A stretch of DNA of 64,000 nucleotides from Rhodosalinus halophilus (GCF_003298775.1 NZ_QNTQ01000008.1:267928-331927); one strand, 5' to 3'. Positions 47,838 through 58,300 are shown, counted from the first letter of the stretch. The notes: generated by a model from the letters alone, not told the origin. Program-made: numbers and translations.

Positions 47838-48943
47838 GCGTCAACGCGCGCCAGCTCTCGGCGGGCGAGGCGGCCGAGGTGCTCTTCGCCGGCTGGCGCG
47901 CACAGACCGAGCGCGGCCTCACGACGAGCTGGATGCTTCACGGCCGCCCCGGCGTCGGCAAGACGCAGGTCGTGCAGGAGCTCGCCGAGCGGATCGGCGC
48001 GCGGCTCTTCGATCTGCGGCTGACCACGATCGAGCCGCAGGATCTGCGCGGCCTGCCCTACTACGATCACGCCGCGCAGCGGACCGTCTGGTATCGTCCC
48101 GAGGATCTGCCCGAGGATCCCGAGACGCCATCGGTGCTCTTCCTGGACGAACTTACCGCAGCGCCGCCGCATCTGCAGCCGACGGTCTACGGGCTGCTGC
48201 AGGAACGCAGGGTGGGCCGGCACCGGCTGCCGCGCTCGGTCTTCATCGTGGCCGCGGGCAACACGGTGGAGGACGGGGCGGTGGCCTACGACATGGGCAC
48301 CGCGCTCTCGGACCGGCTCGTGCATCTGGCCGTGCGCGCGAGCGCCGAGGACTGGCTGGCCAACTACGCGCCGCGGCGCGGGATCGACCCGGCCGTGACG
48401 GCCTTCCTGCGCGGGCGGCCCGATCTGCTCGACACCACCGAGCGCAGCCTGCGCGACGGCACGCTGATCGCCTGCACCCCGCGGAGCTGGGAGCGGGTGA
48501 GCGACATCATGCGCGCGGTTCCCGACCGGCGGATCCGGCAGGCGATGATCGCCGGCACCGTGGGCGAGGCGGCGGCCGCGGAATTCGCGCTCGTCGCCGA
48601 CGACGTCGCCGCGCAGGTCCAGGTGGCCGAAATCCTCGCCGCCTCCCCGCGTGCGCGCCGCGACCTCTACCCCGAGACGCTGCACGGGCTGAACGCGCTG
48701 ATCTACGGGCTCGTCGGCGCCGCGGACGGCGAGACCATGGAGGCGGCGATCGAGGTCATGGCGGGCATCCGCGAGCTCGGCCGCGACCCGCGCTTCGCCG
48801 GGCTGCCCTTGGCCGAACTCACCACTTTCGGCTTCGAGATGCTGATCCGCAAGGCGCTCGAAGAGGGCACGCAGGACGCCTTCCTGCGCTCGCGCGCCTA
48901 TGCCGCCTACGCCGAGGAACGCAAGGCGGCGGGTCTCGAATGA
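47834..48943 (+). CDS. MoxR-type AAA+ ATPase
   Basis: A 369-residue AAA+ protein. Walker A is HGRPGVGKT, Walker B is VLFLDELTAAPPHLQPTVYGLLQERRVG, sensor 1 is FIVAAGNTVED, and an arginine-finger region is near SDRLVHLAV. MoxR ATPases work with VWA-domain proteins as chaperones that activate enzymes or insert metal cofactors; here the VWA protein is encoded next, with a 4-bp overlap. The client of this pair is unknown. Confidence 0.9.
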   Translation: MSVNARQLSAGEAAEVLFAGWRAQTERGLTTSWMLHGRPGVGKTQVVQELAERIGARLFDLRLTTIEPQDLRGLPYYDHAAQRTVWYRPEDLPEDPETPSVLFLDELTAAPPHLQPTVYGLLQERRVGRHRLPRSVFIVAAGNTVEDGAVAYDMGTALSDRLVHLAVRASAEDWLANYAPRRGIDPAVTAFLRGRPDLLDTTERSLRDGTLIACTPRSWERVSDIMRAVPDRRIRQAMIAGTVGEAAAAEFALVADDVAAQVQVAEILAASPRARRDLYPETLHGLNALIYGLVGAADGETMEAAIEVMAGIRELGRDPRFAGLPLAELTTFGFEMLIRKALEEGTQDAFLRSRAYAAYAEERKAAGLE

Positions 48944-50160
48944 CGGTGCATTCCGAGCGCGCCGGGCAGGCTCTCGCGCATCTCGGCGAGGCAGACCCGG
49001 CGCTCGCCGCGCTGGCGCTCTGGATCGCGCATCGCGACGGGGCGCCCATGCGCTCGGACGGCGCGACGATCTACTACGACGCGGGCTTCGCCCTGCGGCC
49101 CCTGCCCGAACAGGTGGGGCTCGCGGGGCATCACATCCTGCATGTGGCCTTCCGCCACACGCCCCGGATGGCCGCGATGCAGGAGCGCGAAGGCGCGCGC
49201 TTCGACGCGCGGCGCTTCAACCTCGCGGCCGACGTGATCGTCAACGAGGCGCTGCTCGCCGCCGAGCACGCCTTGCCGCGGCCGGCCGTCCGTCTGAGCG
49301 ATCTGCTGGCCCTGCTGGGCGAGCCGGCCGAAGCCGCGGCGACCGCGCTGGCCGACTGGGACGTGGAGCGGCTCTATCTCGCGCTCGGCGCGCGCGAGGC
49401 GCAGGGCGGCGGCGAGACCGAGAGCTACGCCCGCGCGAAGGCCTTCGCGCCCGACCTCGCGCCCGACGCCGACCGCGGCGGCGAGGATCCCGAGGCGGCC
49501 GACTGGCAGGGGCATCTGTCGCGCGCGCTGGAGGCCGGGCGGCAGGCGGGCCGCGGCATCGGCCGGCTCGCCGGGGCGCTGGGCGACCTTCCGGCACCGC
49601 ACGTGCCCTGGGAGCGGCAGCTTCGCGGGCTCGTCGCGCGCGCGCTCGGCCACCGCCCGCAGCACGCGCCGGCACGCCCCGCCCGCCGCTGGATCGCGCG
49701 CGAGGCGCAGGCCCGCGCGGCCGGCAGCCCGACGCCCGGCTTCGAGCCCGCGCTCGCGCGCGACGGCGCGCGACCACGCATCGCGGTGGGCCTCGACACC
49801 TCGGGGTCAGTGGAGGACGACATGCTCACGCTCTTCGCCGCCGAACTCGCGGGCCTGGCCGGACGCACCGGCGCGGAGACGCATCTGCTCGCCTTCGACG
49901 AGACGGTTCAGGAAACCAGGCTGCTGCCCCCGACGGGCATCGCGGCCGCGCTCCGCGCCCGCCCGCTCCGGCGCGGCGGCGGCACGAGTTTCGTCGAGGT
50001 GCTCACGCAGGCCGAGGCGCTGCGTCCCGCAATCACGGTCGTGCTGACCGATCTCGACGGGGTCTTCCCGCCGCGCCCCGGAACGCCCGTCGTCTGGGCC
50101 ACCCCGCATGCCCCGCTCGCGCCGCCGCCCTTCGGCCGCGTGCTGGTCATGGACCGCTGA
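48940..50160 (+). CDS. DUF2201-like protein: metallopeptidase-like domain plus VWA domain
   Basis: A 406-residue protein. The N-terminal part resembles the DUF2201 metallopeptidase-like domain, but the expected HExxH reads HHILH (His64-His65-x-x-His68), so the catalytic glutamate is replaced by His. The C-terminal VWA domain has a full MIDAS: DTSGS, a Thr in GGGTSF, and an Asp in LTDLDG. The middle is Arg/Ala-rich and probably flexible. It is the usual partner of the preceding MoxR ATPase. The stop is followed by a hairpin and then the convergent der gene. Confidence 0.85.
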   Translation: MTVHSERAGQALAHLGEADPALAALALWIAHRDGAPMRSDGATIYYDAGFALRPLPEQVGLAGHHILHVAFRHTPRMAAMQEREGARFDARRFNLAADVIVNEALLAAEHALPRPAVRLSDLLALLGEPAEAAATALADWDVERLYLALGAREAQGGGETESYARAKAFAPDLAPDADRGGEDPEAADWQGHLSRALEAGRQAGRGIGRLAGALGDLPAPHVPWERQLRGLVARALGHRPQHAPARPARRWIAREAQARAAGSPTPGFEPALARDGARPRIAVGLDTSGSVEDDMLTLFAAELAGLAGRTGAETHLLAFDETVQETRLLPPTGIAAALRARPLRRGGGTSFVEVLTQAEALRPAITVVLTDLDGVFPPRPGTPVVWATPHAPLAPPPFGRVLVMDR

Positions 50161-50177
50161 GGCGCCAGCCTTCCGCA

Positions 50178-50195
50178 CCCGGGGTCGGCCCCGGG
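50178..50195. terminator. hairpin between convergent VWA and der genes
   Basis: CCCGGGG-TCGG-CCCCGGG, a 7-bp GC stem with a 4-nt loop, 18 bp after the VWA stop and 21 bp from the der stop. There is no T-run on either side. It may serve both converging transcripts. Confidence 0.5.
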
Positions 50196-50215
50196 CGCGA
50201 CCCGCAGGGCGCCGG

Positions 50216-51661
50216 TCAGCCCAGATGCTTGCGCAGGCGCGAGGGCTGGGCCTTCTTCCGGCCCTTGTAGGGGTTCTGTTCCGACTGCGAACGCAGCCAG
50301 AGCCGGATCGGCGTGCCGGGCATGTCGAAATCCGCGCGCAGCCCGTTGACGAGATAGCGCCTGTAGGCCTCCGGCAGCTTGTCGGGATGCGAGCACATCA
50401 CCACGAAACCCGGCGGCCGCGTCTTCGCCTGCGTCATGTAGCGCAGTCGGATGCGGTGCCCGCCCGGCGCGGGCGGCGGATGCGCGGCGACCATCTCGGC
50501 GAGCCAGCGGTTGAGCCGCGCGGTGGGAATGCGCCGGTTCCAGACGTCATGCGCCTGCACCACCGCCTCGCGCAGGCGGTCGAGCCCCTTGCCCGTGCGC
50601 GCCGAGACCGCGACCAGCGGCGCGCCGCGCAGCTGCGGCAGAAGCGTCTCGAAACTCTCGCGCAGCGCGCGCAGCTTCGCCTGTTTCTCGGGATCCATGT
50701 CCCACTTGTTGACCGCGACCACGACCGCACGCCCCTCGCGCTCGGCCAGATCGGCGATGCGCAGATCCTGCGTCTCGAAGGGGGTCGCCGCATCGAGCAG
50801 CACGACGACCACCTCGGCGAAGCGCACCGCGCGCAGGGCGTCGGCCACCGAGAGCTTCTCGAGCTTGTCGGTCACCCGCGCCTTCTTGCGCATCCCCGCG
50901 GTGTCGAAGATCCGCACCGGCAGCCCGTCCCAGTCGGTCTTCACAGAGATGGCGTCGCGGGTGATCCCGGCCTCCGGCCCGGTGAGCAGCCGCTCCTCGC
51001 CGAGGATGCGGTTGACGAGCGTGGACTTGCCCGCGTTGGGCCGGCCCACCACGGCGAGCTGCAGCGGCCTGGCGCGCGTGGGCACGCGCGGGCCTTCGGC
51101 GGTCTCGCCCTCTTCGTCCACATCCACGTCGGTCTGCGGCGCCTCTTCGGCCTCTTCCCCCGCCTTGCCCTCGACGAGCGGCGCCAGCACCGCGGCCAGG
51201 TCGGCCATCCCCTCGCCATGCTCGGCCGAGAGCGGGATCGGTTCGCCCAGACCGAGGCCCCAGGCCTCGGCGAGCCCCGCCGCGCCGGCCTGCCCCTCGG
51301 CCTTGTTCGCGCCCAGGATGACGTGACCGCCCCGGCGCCGCAGGATATCGGCGAAGACCTCGTCGGTGGCCGTGACGCCCGCGCGCGCGTCGATCAGGAA
51401 AAGGCAGGCGTCCGCCTCGGCCACGGCACGTTCGGTGAGCCGGCGCATCCGGCCCGGCAGGCTCTCGTCCGTGGCCTCCTCGAGGCCGGCGGTGTCGATG
51501 ACGGTGAAGCGCAGCGGCCCCAGCCGCGCCTCGCCCTCGCGCAGGTCGCGCGTGACGCCCGGCCGGTCGTCCACGAGGGCGAGCCGCCGGCCCACCAGCC
51601 GGTTGAAAAGGGTGGATTTGCCCACGTTGGGGCGCCCCACGATGGCGAGGCGGAAACTCAT
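50216..51661 (-). CDS. der: ribosome-assembly GTPase Der (EngA)
   Basis: A 481-residue protein with two tandem GTPase domains, unique to Der, required for 50S ribosome maturation. Domain 1 has [14 protein letters not shown] and [14 protein letters not shown]; domain 2 has [39 protein letters not shown] and NKWD. The C-terminal KH-like domain includes [19 protein letters not shown] and [15 protein letters not shown]. An acidic linker ([18 protein letters not shown]) separates the G domains. It is the last gene of the yfgM-bamB-der cluster, as in many proteobacteria. Confidence 0.96.
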   Translation of the reverse strand: MSFRLAIVGRPNVGKSTLFNRLVGRRLALVDDRPGVTRDLREGEARLGPLRFTVIDTAGLEEATDESLPGRMRRLTERAVAEADACLFLIDARAGVTATDEVFADILRRRGGHVILGANKAEGQAGAAGLAEAWGLGLGEPIPLSAEHGEGMADLAAVLAPLVEGKAGEEAEEAPQTDVDVDEEGETAEGPRVPTRARPLQLAVVGRPNAGKSTLVNRILGEERLLTGPEAGITRDAISVKTDWDGLPVRIFDTAGMRKKARVTDKLEKLSVADALRAVRFAEVVVVLLDAATPFETQDLRIADLAEREGRAVVVAVNKWDMDPEKQAKLRALRESFETLLPQLRGAPLVAVSARTGKGLDRLREAVVQAHDVWNRRIPTARLNRWLAEMVAAHPPPAPGGHRIRLRYMTQAKTRPPGFVVMCSHPDKLPEAYRRYLVNGLRADFDMPGTPIRLWLRSQSEQNPYKGRKKAQPSRLRKHLG

Positions 51662-51710
51662 GGCCGCGAGGCTCCTCTGGCGCAGACCGCCCGCTTAACG
51701 CATCCGCGCG

Positions 51711-53057
51711 TCAGCGAAAAGCGTGCAGTTGCCCGCGCTTTGTCACGACGTAGAGCGTGCCGCCCGCCACGACAGGAGTCGCCGTCGCGCCCCCGGGCAG
51801 GGCGAGGCTCTGCACCAGCGCGCCGCTTTCGGGGTCGAAGACGCGCAGCACCTCGTCGCCGCCCGCGACGATCAGCCGTCCGCCGGCGAGCACGGGCCCG
51901 AACTGCGGGAAGATTTCCGCCCGGCGGCGGGGCCGGTCGCGTGTGTAGCGGGGCAGCTCGACGCCCCAGATGCGGCTGCCGTCGGAGGCGTCGAGGCGCA
52001 GCAGTTCGTTGCGATCGTTCACCAGAAAGAGCGAATCGCCGGCCGGCCAGATCAGGTCGAACGCGCCCTGCTCGGCCGTCCAGATCCGCTCGCCGCTCTG
52101 CAGGTCCAGCGCGGCGAGCCGGCCCGCGTTGTTCGCGGCGAAGACGCGCCCGTCCGCGATCACGGGGCCGCCGGTGATGTCGTCGACGAGCGACAGCGCG
52201 GTGCCCTCGCGCCGCCCCGCGACCAGCGCGCTCCAGCGCGCGAGGCCGCCGTCGGGGAACACGCCCTGCAACTCCCCGGAGCCGAAGGCGAAAACGACCA
52301 ACCCGGCGGCGAAGGCGGGCGCCGGCCCGCCCGCCACATTGCGCACGTCCGCCACCCCGTCGTTGCGCCAGCGGATGCGCCCGGTCTCGGCCTCGATCGC
52401 CCAGGCGGTCGTGTCGCCGGCGACGAGATACACCAGCCCGTCGCGGTAGGTCGGGTCGCCGGTCCCGGTGGCGTCGAGCTTCTGATCCCAGCGCACCGCG
52501 CCGGTCTCGGGGTCGATCGCCAGGAGCCGACCGTAACCGGTGGTGGCGAAGAGCAGCCCGCCGCCTGCGGCCAGACCGCCGCCGATCGCCTCGCCCGCGC
52601 GGTCGCGGGCCGGCACGAGGTTCAGCGTCCAGAGCGTCTCGCCCGCGAGAGAGGTCGCCGTCAGCCGCGACGCCGCGTCGATGGTGAAGATGCGCCCGTC
52701 GGCGACGATGGGATCGGTGGTCAGGCGCTGGCGACGGCTGTCGCCCTCGCCGATGTCGGCGCTCCAGACCGGCTCGAGCGGATGGGAAAGCGCAGGATGC
52801 GCGGGCCGGTAGCGGGGCGTGCCGATGCCGTGCGTCCAGCCGGCGTTGACCTGCGCCGCCGGCAGCGCGATGGGCGCGGCGCGGTTCGGGCGCTCGGCCT
52901 CCCAGGGGTCGGGCTCGGCGGTGGGCCCGCGGAGCACCTCGCGCAGGTGCAGCCGCTCGCCCGGAAGGATCACCTCGCGCTCGGCGCAGGCTGCGAGCAG
53001 CAGAAGGATCAGGGGAAGCCCCAGCGCCGCGGCGCCGCGCCTGGCCAGCCGTGTCAT
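51711..53057 (-). CDS. bamB: outer-membrane assembly lipoprotein BamB-like (PQQ-type beta-propeller)
   Basis: A 448-residue lipoprotein. The signal peptide ends in a lipobox (LLLLAACAERE), and the body consists of repeated beta-propeller blades (RLLAIDPETGAVRWDQ, TAWAIEAETGRIRWRN, RLAALDLQSGERIWTA). BamB is a lipoprotein of the BAM complex that inserts outer-membrane proteins. Gene order with der and yfgM supports this. Starts at 53087 (GTG), 53075 and 53072 are also in frame; I chose 53057 because it gives a compact signal peptide. The upstream yfgM stop is 44 bp away. Confidence 0.88.
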   Translation of the reverse strand: MTRLARRGAAALGLPLILLLLAACAEREVILPGERLHLREVLRGPTAEPDPWEAERPNRAAPIALPAAQVNAGWTHGIGTPRYRPAHPALSHPLEPVWSADIGEGDSRRQRLTTDPIVADGRIFTIDAASRLTATSLAGETLWTLNLVPARDRAGEAIGGGLAAGGGLLFATTGYGRLLAIDPETGAVRWDQKLDATGTGDPTYRDGLVYLVAGDTTAWAIEAETGRIRWRNDGVADVRNVAGGPAPAFAAGLVVFAFGSGELQGVFPDGGLARWSALVAGRREGTALSLVDDITGGPVIADGRVFAANNAGRLAALDLQSGERIWTAEQGAFDLIWPAGDSLFLVNDRNELLRLDASDGSRIWGVELPRYTRDRPRRRAEIFPQFGPVLAGGRLIVAGGDEVLRVFDPESGALVQSLALPGGATATPVVAGGTLYVVTKRGQLHAFR

Positions 53058-53101
53058 GCCCGCGCCTGCCATCATGCCCTGCGCCACTCCGTCGCCGTGC
53101 C

Positions 53102-53767
53102 TCAGCCGTCGGCCATGGGCCGCGGCTCGCCTCCGAGCGCAACAATCAACTGCGCGGCGCGGCGGCGCAAGCCCGGTGTGGCGGCGGAATCGGCGCGGAT
53201 CGTCTCCAGCCGCTCCAGCGCCGCCTCCTTGTCGCCCGTCTCGATGTCGATCAAGGCGATCTGCTCCTCCGCCAGCAGGCGCATCGCGCCGCCCGTCCCG
53301 GCCAGCGCCGAGAACCCCTGCCGCCGTTCTTCGGCCGGCACCGCGTCGCCCTGCTGCAACAGCGCCTTGAAGGCCGCGATCTGCCCGTAGACGGGGGCGA
53401 GATCGCTGTCCGGGCCGCCGATGCCTTCCAGCGCCTCCGCCGCGGCGGCGCTCTCGCCACCCTCGGCCAGCGCGCCGGCGCGCAGCATCGTCACGGCGGC
53501 CGACGCGCCCGGCGCGTCGGGCGCGATGGCGGCGAGCGCCTCGGCCCGGGCATCAGGCGACTGCTGCAGCGCGCCGAGGATGGCGTCGCCCGTGGCGCGC
53601 GCCCGCTCGGTCGCCTGCGCCTTGCGCCACTCGTTCCAGGCCGCGCCGCCCACGATCAGAAGCACGACCAGCACCGCGATCCAGCCATAGCGCCGCATGA
53701 GCGCGAACATGCGGTCGCGCCGGACTTCCTCGGCCACTTCTTCGAGAAAACTGTCGCGCTCGGTCAC
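53102..53767 (-). CDS. YfgM-like tetratricopeptide membrane protein
   Basis: A 221-residue protein. An acidic and basic cytoplasmic N-terminus (MTERDSFLEEVAEEVRRDRMFALMRRYGW) precedes one membrane helix (IAVLVVLLIVGGAAW) and a periplasmic helical-repeat region (TPR_21-like). This is the layout of YfgM, an ancillary factor of the SecYEG translocon that links it to periplasmic chaperones. It heads the yfgM-bamB-der cluster, the same order as in E. coli. Confidence 0.85.
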   Translation of the reverse strand: MTERDSFLEEVAEEVRRDRMFALMRRYGWIAVLVVLLIVGGAAWNEWRKAQATERARATGDAILGALQQSPDARAEALAAIAPDAPGASAAVTMLRAGALAEGGESAAAAEALEGIGGPDSDLAPVYGQIAAFKALLQQGDAVPAEERRQGFSALAGTGGAMRLLAEEQIALIDIETGDKEAALERLETIRADSAATPGLRRRAAQLIVALGGEPRPMADG

Positions 53768-53884
53768 GCCGCCCCCTGCCTGCGGTTTGGCATGTCATAT
53801 ACGCTGGGCCGGGCGGTGCCAAGGGCGCGGCGGCGCGCATCCGGGCAATGCGCGCCTGTCACGCCCGCAGGCGCCGGGCGAAGC

Positions 53885-53913
53885 TTGCGGCGTTGCGTCG
53901 ATACAACTAATCT
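53885..53913 (+). promoter_or_regulatory. predicted sigma-70-type promoter of the RND operon
   Basis: A -35 element TTGCGG (53885-53890), 17-bp spacer, -10 element TAATCT (53908-53913). The -10 overlaps the left end of the TetR-type palindrome. Distance to the adaptor start is about 115 bp. Confidence 0.5.
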
Positions 53914-53929
53914 GAACCGGTCGGTTCAG
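53912..53929. promoter_or_regulatory. TetR-type operator before the RND efflux operon
   Basis: CTGAACCG, two bases, CGGTTCAG: a perfect palindrome of the kind bound by TetR/AcrR repressors (AACCG..CGGTT). It overlaps the predicted -10 element, a repressing position. No TetR gene is in the window, so the repressor is encoded elsewhere. Confidence 0.7.
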
Positions 53930-54026
53930 CGTAGAAGGTCGGCAGTTTGTCAAGAGTTCCCGTCTCGCTATGTCACGGCGAGCCGCCCGACGCCACAGGC
54001 CCCGGGCGACGCACGAAAGGCCCGAG

Positions 54027-55340
54027 ATGCGTTTGATCCCCGTCCTGACCGCGCTTCTGGTGATGGCGACGCTCTATCTCGTCGTGCTCGAGCGCGACGC
54101 GCTGCTGCGCTTCGCGCAGGGCGAGACGGTCACGCTCGCGGAGCTGAACCCGCTCGCGCCAGAACCGGATGGCGCGGACGCAGGGGCGCCGGAAGATTCC
54201 GCAGCGACAACGCAGGCCGCGCCCCTGTCCGCCGAGACCGCTCCGACCGCGCAGGTGCAGGGCGCCGAGCCCGTGGGCGTCGTCGCGATGCAGTCGGTGG
54301 CGCGCGAGATCGACAGCGCCATTCAGCTGCGGGGCGAGACCGAAGCCGCGCGCGAGGTCGATCTGCGGGCCGAGACCTCGGGCCTCGTGATCTCGGAGCC
54401 GCGACGCAAGGGCGCGCTGGTCGAGGCCGGCGAGGTGCTCTGCCGGCTCGATCCCGGCGCGCGCGAGGCCACCCTCAGCGAGGCGCAGGCGCGGCTGGCC
54501 GAGGCGCGGGCGCGCGTGCCCGAGGCGCGCGCGCGCCTGGCCGAGGCCGAGGCCCGGCTCGAGGAAGCGCGGCTCAACGCCAACGCCGCCGCGCGGCTCT
54601 CGGAGGACGGTTTCGCCTCCGAGACGCGGGTCGCCGCCACGCGCGCCGCGGTGCGCTCGGCCGAGGCGGGCGTCGAATCTGCGCGTAGCCAGCTCGAAAC
54701 CGTCAAGGCCAACATTCAGAGCGCCGAAGCCGCCGTCGACTCGGCCGAGACCGAGATGGCGCGGCTCGAGATCGCGGCCCCGTTCGCGGGCCTGCTGGAA
54801 TCCGACACCGCCGAGCTTGGCAGCCTGCTGCAGCCGGGCGGGCTCTGCGCCACGCTGATCGGGCTCGATCCGATCAGGATCGTGGGCTTCGTCCCCGAAA
54901 CCGAGGTGGACCGCATCGAGGTGGGCGCCCGCGCCGGCGCACGGCTGGTCACGGGGCGCGAGCTGACCGGCGAGGTCACTTTCCTGTCACGCTCGGCCGA
55001 TCCCACGACGCGCACCTTCCGGGTCGAGATCACCGTGCCCAACCCCGATCTTTCCGTGCGCGACGGGCAGACCGCCGAGATCCTGGTCGAGGCCGACGGC
55101 GCCATGGCGCATCTTCTGCCGCAATCTGCGCTCACGCTCGACGACGACGGCACGCTCGGCGTCCGCACGGTGACGCAGGAGAACGCCGCGCGCTTCGTGC
55201 CCGTCACGCTGCTCAGGGACACGATCAACGGCGTCTGGGTGGAGGGGCTGCCCGACGAGGCGGCGGTGATCGTTCTGGGGCAGGAATACGTCACCGACGG
55301 CGTGCCGGTCGAGGTCACCTGGCGGGAGGCCACGCAATGA
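54027..55340 (+). CDS. RND efflux periplasmic adaptor (membrane fusion protein)
   Basis: A 437-residue adaptor. One N-terminal hydrophobic segment (LIPVLTALLVMATLYLVVL) anchors it. An acidic linker follows, then the barrel-sandwich half (GETEAAREVDLRAETSGLVISE), a long Ala/Glu/Arg-rich coiled-coil hairpin (about residues 150-245), the second half (EIAAPFAGLLESD) and beta-barrel segments (GELTGEVTFLSRSADPTTRTFRVEI in outline). The longer frame from 53970 adds basic sequence and is rejected. It overlaps the pump gene by 4 bp, so the pair is one tripartite-type exporter lacking a local outer-membrane channel. Confidence 0.9.
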   Translation: MRLIPVLTALLVMATLYLVVLERDALLRFAQGETVTLAELNPLAPEPDGADAGAPEDSAATTQAAPLSAETAPTAQVQGAEPVGVVAMQSVAREIDSAIQLRGETEAAREVDLRAETSGLVISEPRRKGALVEAGEVLCRLDPGAREATLSEAQARLAEARARVPEARARLAEAEARLEEARLNANAAARLSEDGFASETRVAATRAAVRSAEAGVESARSQLETVKANIQSAEAAVDSAETEMARLEIAAPFAGLLESDTAELGSLLQPGGLCATLIGLDPIRIVGFVPETEVDRIEVGARAGARLVTGRELTGEVTFLSRSADPTTRTFRVEITVPNPDLSVRDGQTAEILVEADGAMAHLLPQSALTLDDDGTLGVRTVTQENAARFVPVTLLRDTINGVWVEGLPDEAAVIVLGQEYVTDGVPVEVTWREATQ

Positions 55341-58300
55341 CCGGCATGGTGGACTGGGCCGCCAGCCGCGCCCGCATGGTGCTGGCCTTCATCGCACTCT
55401 CGCTGCTCGCGGGGGGCTTCGCCTATGTCGCCCTGCCCAAGGAGGGCGAGCCCGACATCGAGATCCCGGCGCTTTTCGTCTCCGTGCAGTTCCCCGGCAT
55501 TTCGGCAGAGGACTCCGAGAAGCTGCTGGTCAAGCCGATGGAGACGGAGCTCTCCGATCTCGACGGCCTCAAGACGATGAGCGGCACGGCGGCCGAGGGC
55601 TACGCGGGCGTCGCGCTCGAGTTCGAGTTCGGCTGGGACAAGTCGCAGACCATCGCCGACGTGCGCGACGCGATGAACACCGCCGAGGCGCAGTTTCCCG
55701 AAGGCTACGAGAAGTACTCGATCAACGAGATCAACTTCTCGGAGTTCCCCATCGTCATCGTGAACCTGACCGGCCCCGTGCCGGAGCGCACGATGTTCCG
55801 GGTGGCGCGCGATCTGCAGGACGAGATCGAGGGGCTCGATTCGGTGCTCGAGGCGGGGCTCGCCGGCGAGCGGGACGAGATGCTCGAGGTCGTGATCGAC
55901 CCCCTCCGTCTCGAGGCCTACAACGTCACCGCCGACGAGTTGATCAGCGTCGTGCAGAACAACAACCAGCTCATCGCGGCCGGCGAGGTCGAGACCGAGC
56001 AGGGCGCCTTCTCGGTGAAGATCCCCTCCTCCTTCGACGAGCCGCGCGACGTCTACGACCTGCCGGTCAAGACCAACGGCGACCGGGTTGTGACGCTGGG
56101 CGATCTGGCCACGATCAACCTCACCTTCCAGGACCGCGAGGGCACGGCACGCTTCAACGGCGAGCCGACGGTTGCGCTGCAGGTCGTCAAGCGCAAGGGA
56201 TTCAACCTGATCGACACCGCCGACGAGGTGAAGCAGGTCGTCGCCGCCGCCCGCGCGGACTGGCCGCCGGAGCTGCGCGCGGCCGTGCAGATGGGCACGT
56301 CCAACGACCAGAGCCGGATCGTGGCCTCGATGGTCAGCCAGCTCGAAGGCTCGGTGCTGACCGCGGTGGCGCTGGTGATGATCGTCGTTCTGGCGAGCCT
56401 CGGCACCCGCGCCGCGCTGCTGGTGGGCTTCGCGATCCCGACCTCCTTCCTTCTGTGCTTCGCCTTCCTCGCCGTGATGGGGGTGACGATCTCGAACATC
56501 GTGATGTTCGGCCTGATCCTTGCGGTGGGGATGCTGGTCGATGGCGCGATCGTGGTCGTCGAATACGCCGACAAGCGCATCCGCGAGGGCTCGGGCCCGA
56601 TGCGCGCCTATGTCGAGGCGGCCAAGCGCATGTTCTGGCCCATCGTGAGCTCGACGGCGACGACGCTTTGCGCCTTCCTGCCGATGCTCTTCTGGCCGGG
56701 CGTGCCGGGCGAGTTCATGGGGATGCTGCCCGTCACGCTGATCTTCGTGCTCTCGGCCTCGCTGGTCGTGGCGCTGATCTACCTGCCGGTGATGGGCGGG
56801 GTCACGGGGCGGGTGAGCCGTCTCTTCGCCAACGCCTCGGACGCGCTGCGGGCGGGCCTGCCGTGGATCGTGCGCGCGATGCTGGTGCCGGTGGCGCTCT
56901 ATGGCCTCTTCCTCGGCGCGATGCAGGTGCTCAACCCGGGCTATCTCTTCGGCGGCACGCCGCCGCTGCCGGGTCTCGCCGGATCGCTGCCCGGGGTCGC
57001 GCTGTTCCTCGCCGCGGCGGCGGCCTCTTCCATCACGCTCTCCGCTGCACGGATCGAGATGCGCCCGCAGCGAATCCGCGCCGGCCGCCGGCGCACGCTC
57101 TTCGGCCGGATCATCGGGCTCGTCGCCGGCAACCCGGTGATGCCGCTCGCCACCATCGCCGGCGTCGGCTTCGTGGTCGCCAGCGTCTTCATGTTCTACG
57201 GCGAGAACAACAACGGCGTGGACTTCTTCGTCGAGACCGAGCCGGAGCAGGCGATCGTCTACGTGAAGGCGCGGGGCAACCTGAGCCTGGCGGAGAAGGA
57301 CGCGCTGGTGCGCCGCGCCGAGGCGATCGTGCTCGCGCATCCGGGCGTGCAGTCGGCCTTCTCCTTCGCCGGAGAGGGCGGGCTCAACTCCAACACCGGC
57401 GGCGCCGAAGCGCCCAAGGACACCGTCGGCCAGATCCAGTTCGAGACCATCCCCTGGGAAGAGCGCCGCTTCGACCCCTCGCTCGACGGCAACGCGGTGC
57501 TGGCGGATCTCGCCGAGCAGCTGGCGGAACTGCCGGGGATGGAAACCGAGATCCTCGAGGCGAGCCAGGGCCCCGCGGACGCCAAGCCCGTGCATCTGCG
57601 CCTCAAGGGCGACGATCTCGACACACTGGTCGAGGCCACCGGCATCGTGCGCGCGAAATACGACTCGCTGCCGGGGCTGCGGCTGATCGAGGACACCCGC
57701 CCCCTGCCCGGCATCGACTGGCAGATCGACGTGGATGTGGAAAAGGCCGGTCGCTTCGGCGCCGACGTGGCCACCGTGGGCGCGATGGTCCAGCTCGTCA
57801 CCCGCGGCATCCTGCTCGACACGATGCGCGTGCCCAGCTCAGACGAGGAGATCGAGATCCGCGTGCGGCTGCCAGAGGAGGACCGCCTGCTCTCGACGCT
57901 CGACACGCTGCGTGTGCGCACCGAGGACGGGCTCGTGCCGCTGGCCAACTTCATAACGCGCGAGCCGGTCGAGAAGCTGGCCGAGATCAGCCGCGTGGAT
58001 CAGACCCGCCATCTCGACGTCAAGGCCGACGTCGCCTCGGGCCTGGTGGCGGTCACCGCGCCCGACGGCGCCGAACTGGGCGTGATGCCCGCCGCGCAGG
58101 CCGAAGAGCGGATCGCCTCGGCCGCGCCGGGCACCGCCTGGGAGGGCGCCTCGACCGCGCCCGTCACCGCGAACGAGCGCATCGAGACGCTGACGCAGTG
58201 GCTCGAGGCCGAAAGCCCCCTGCCCGCCGGCATCGACTGGGAATGGACCGGCGATCAGGAGGAACAGGAGGAATCGGGCCAGTTCCTCATGAAGGCCTTC

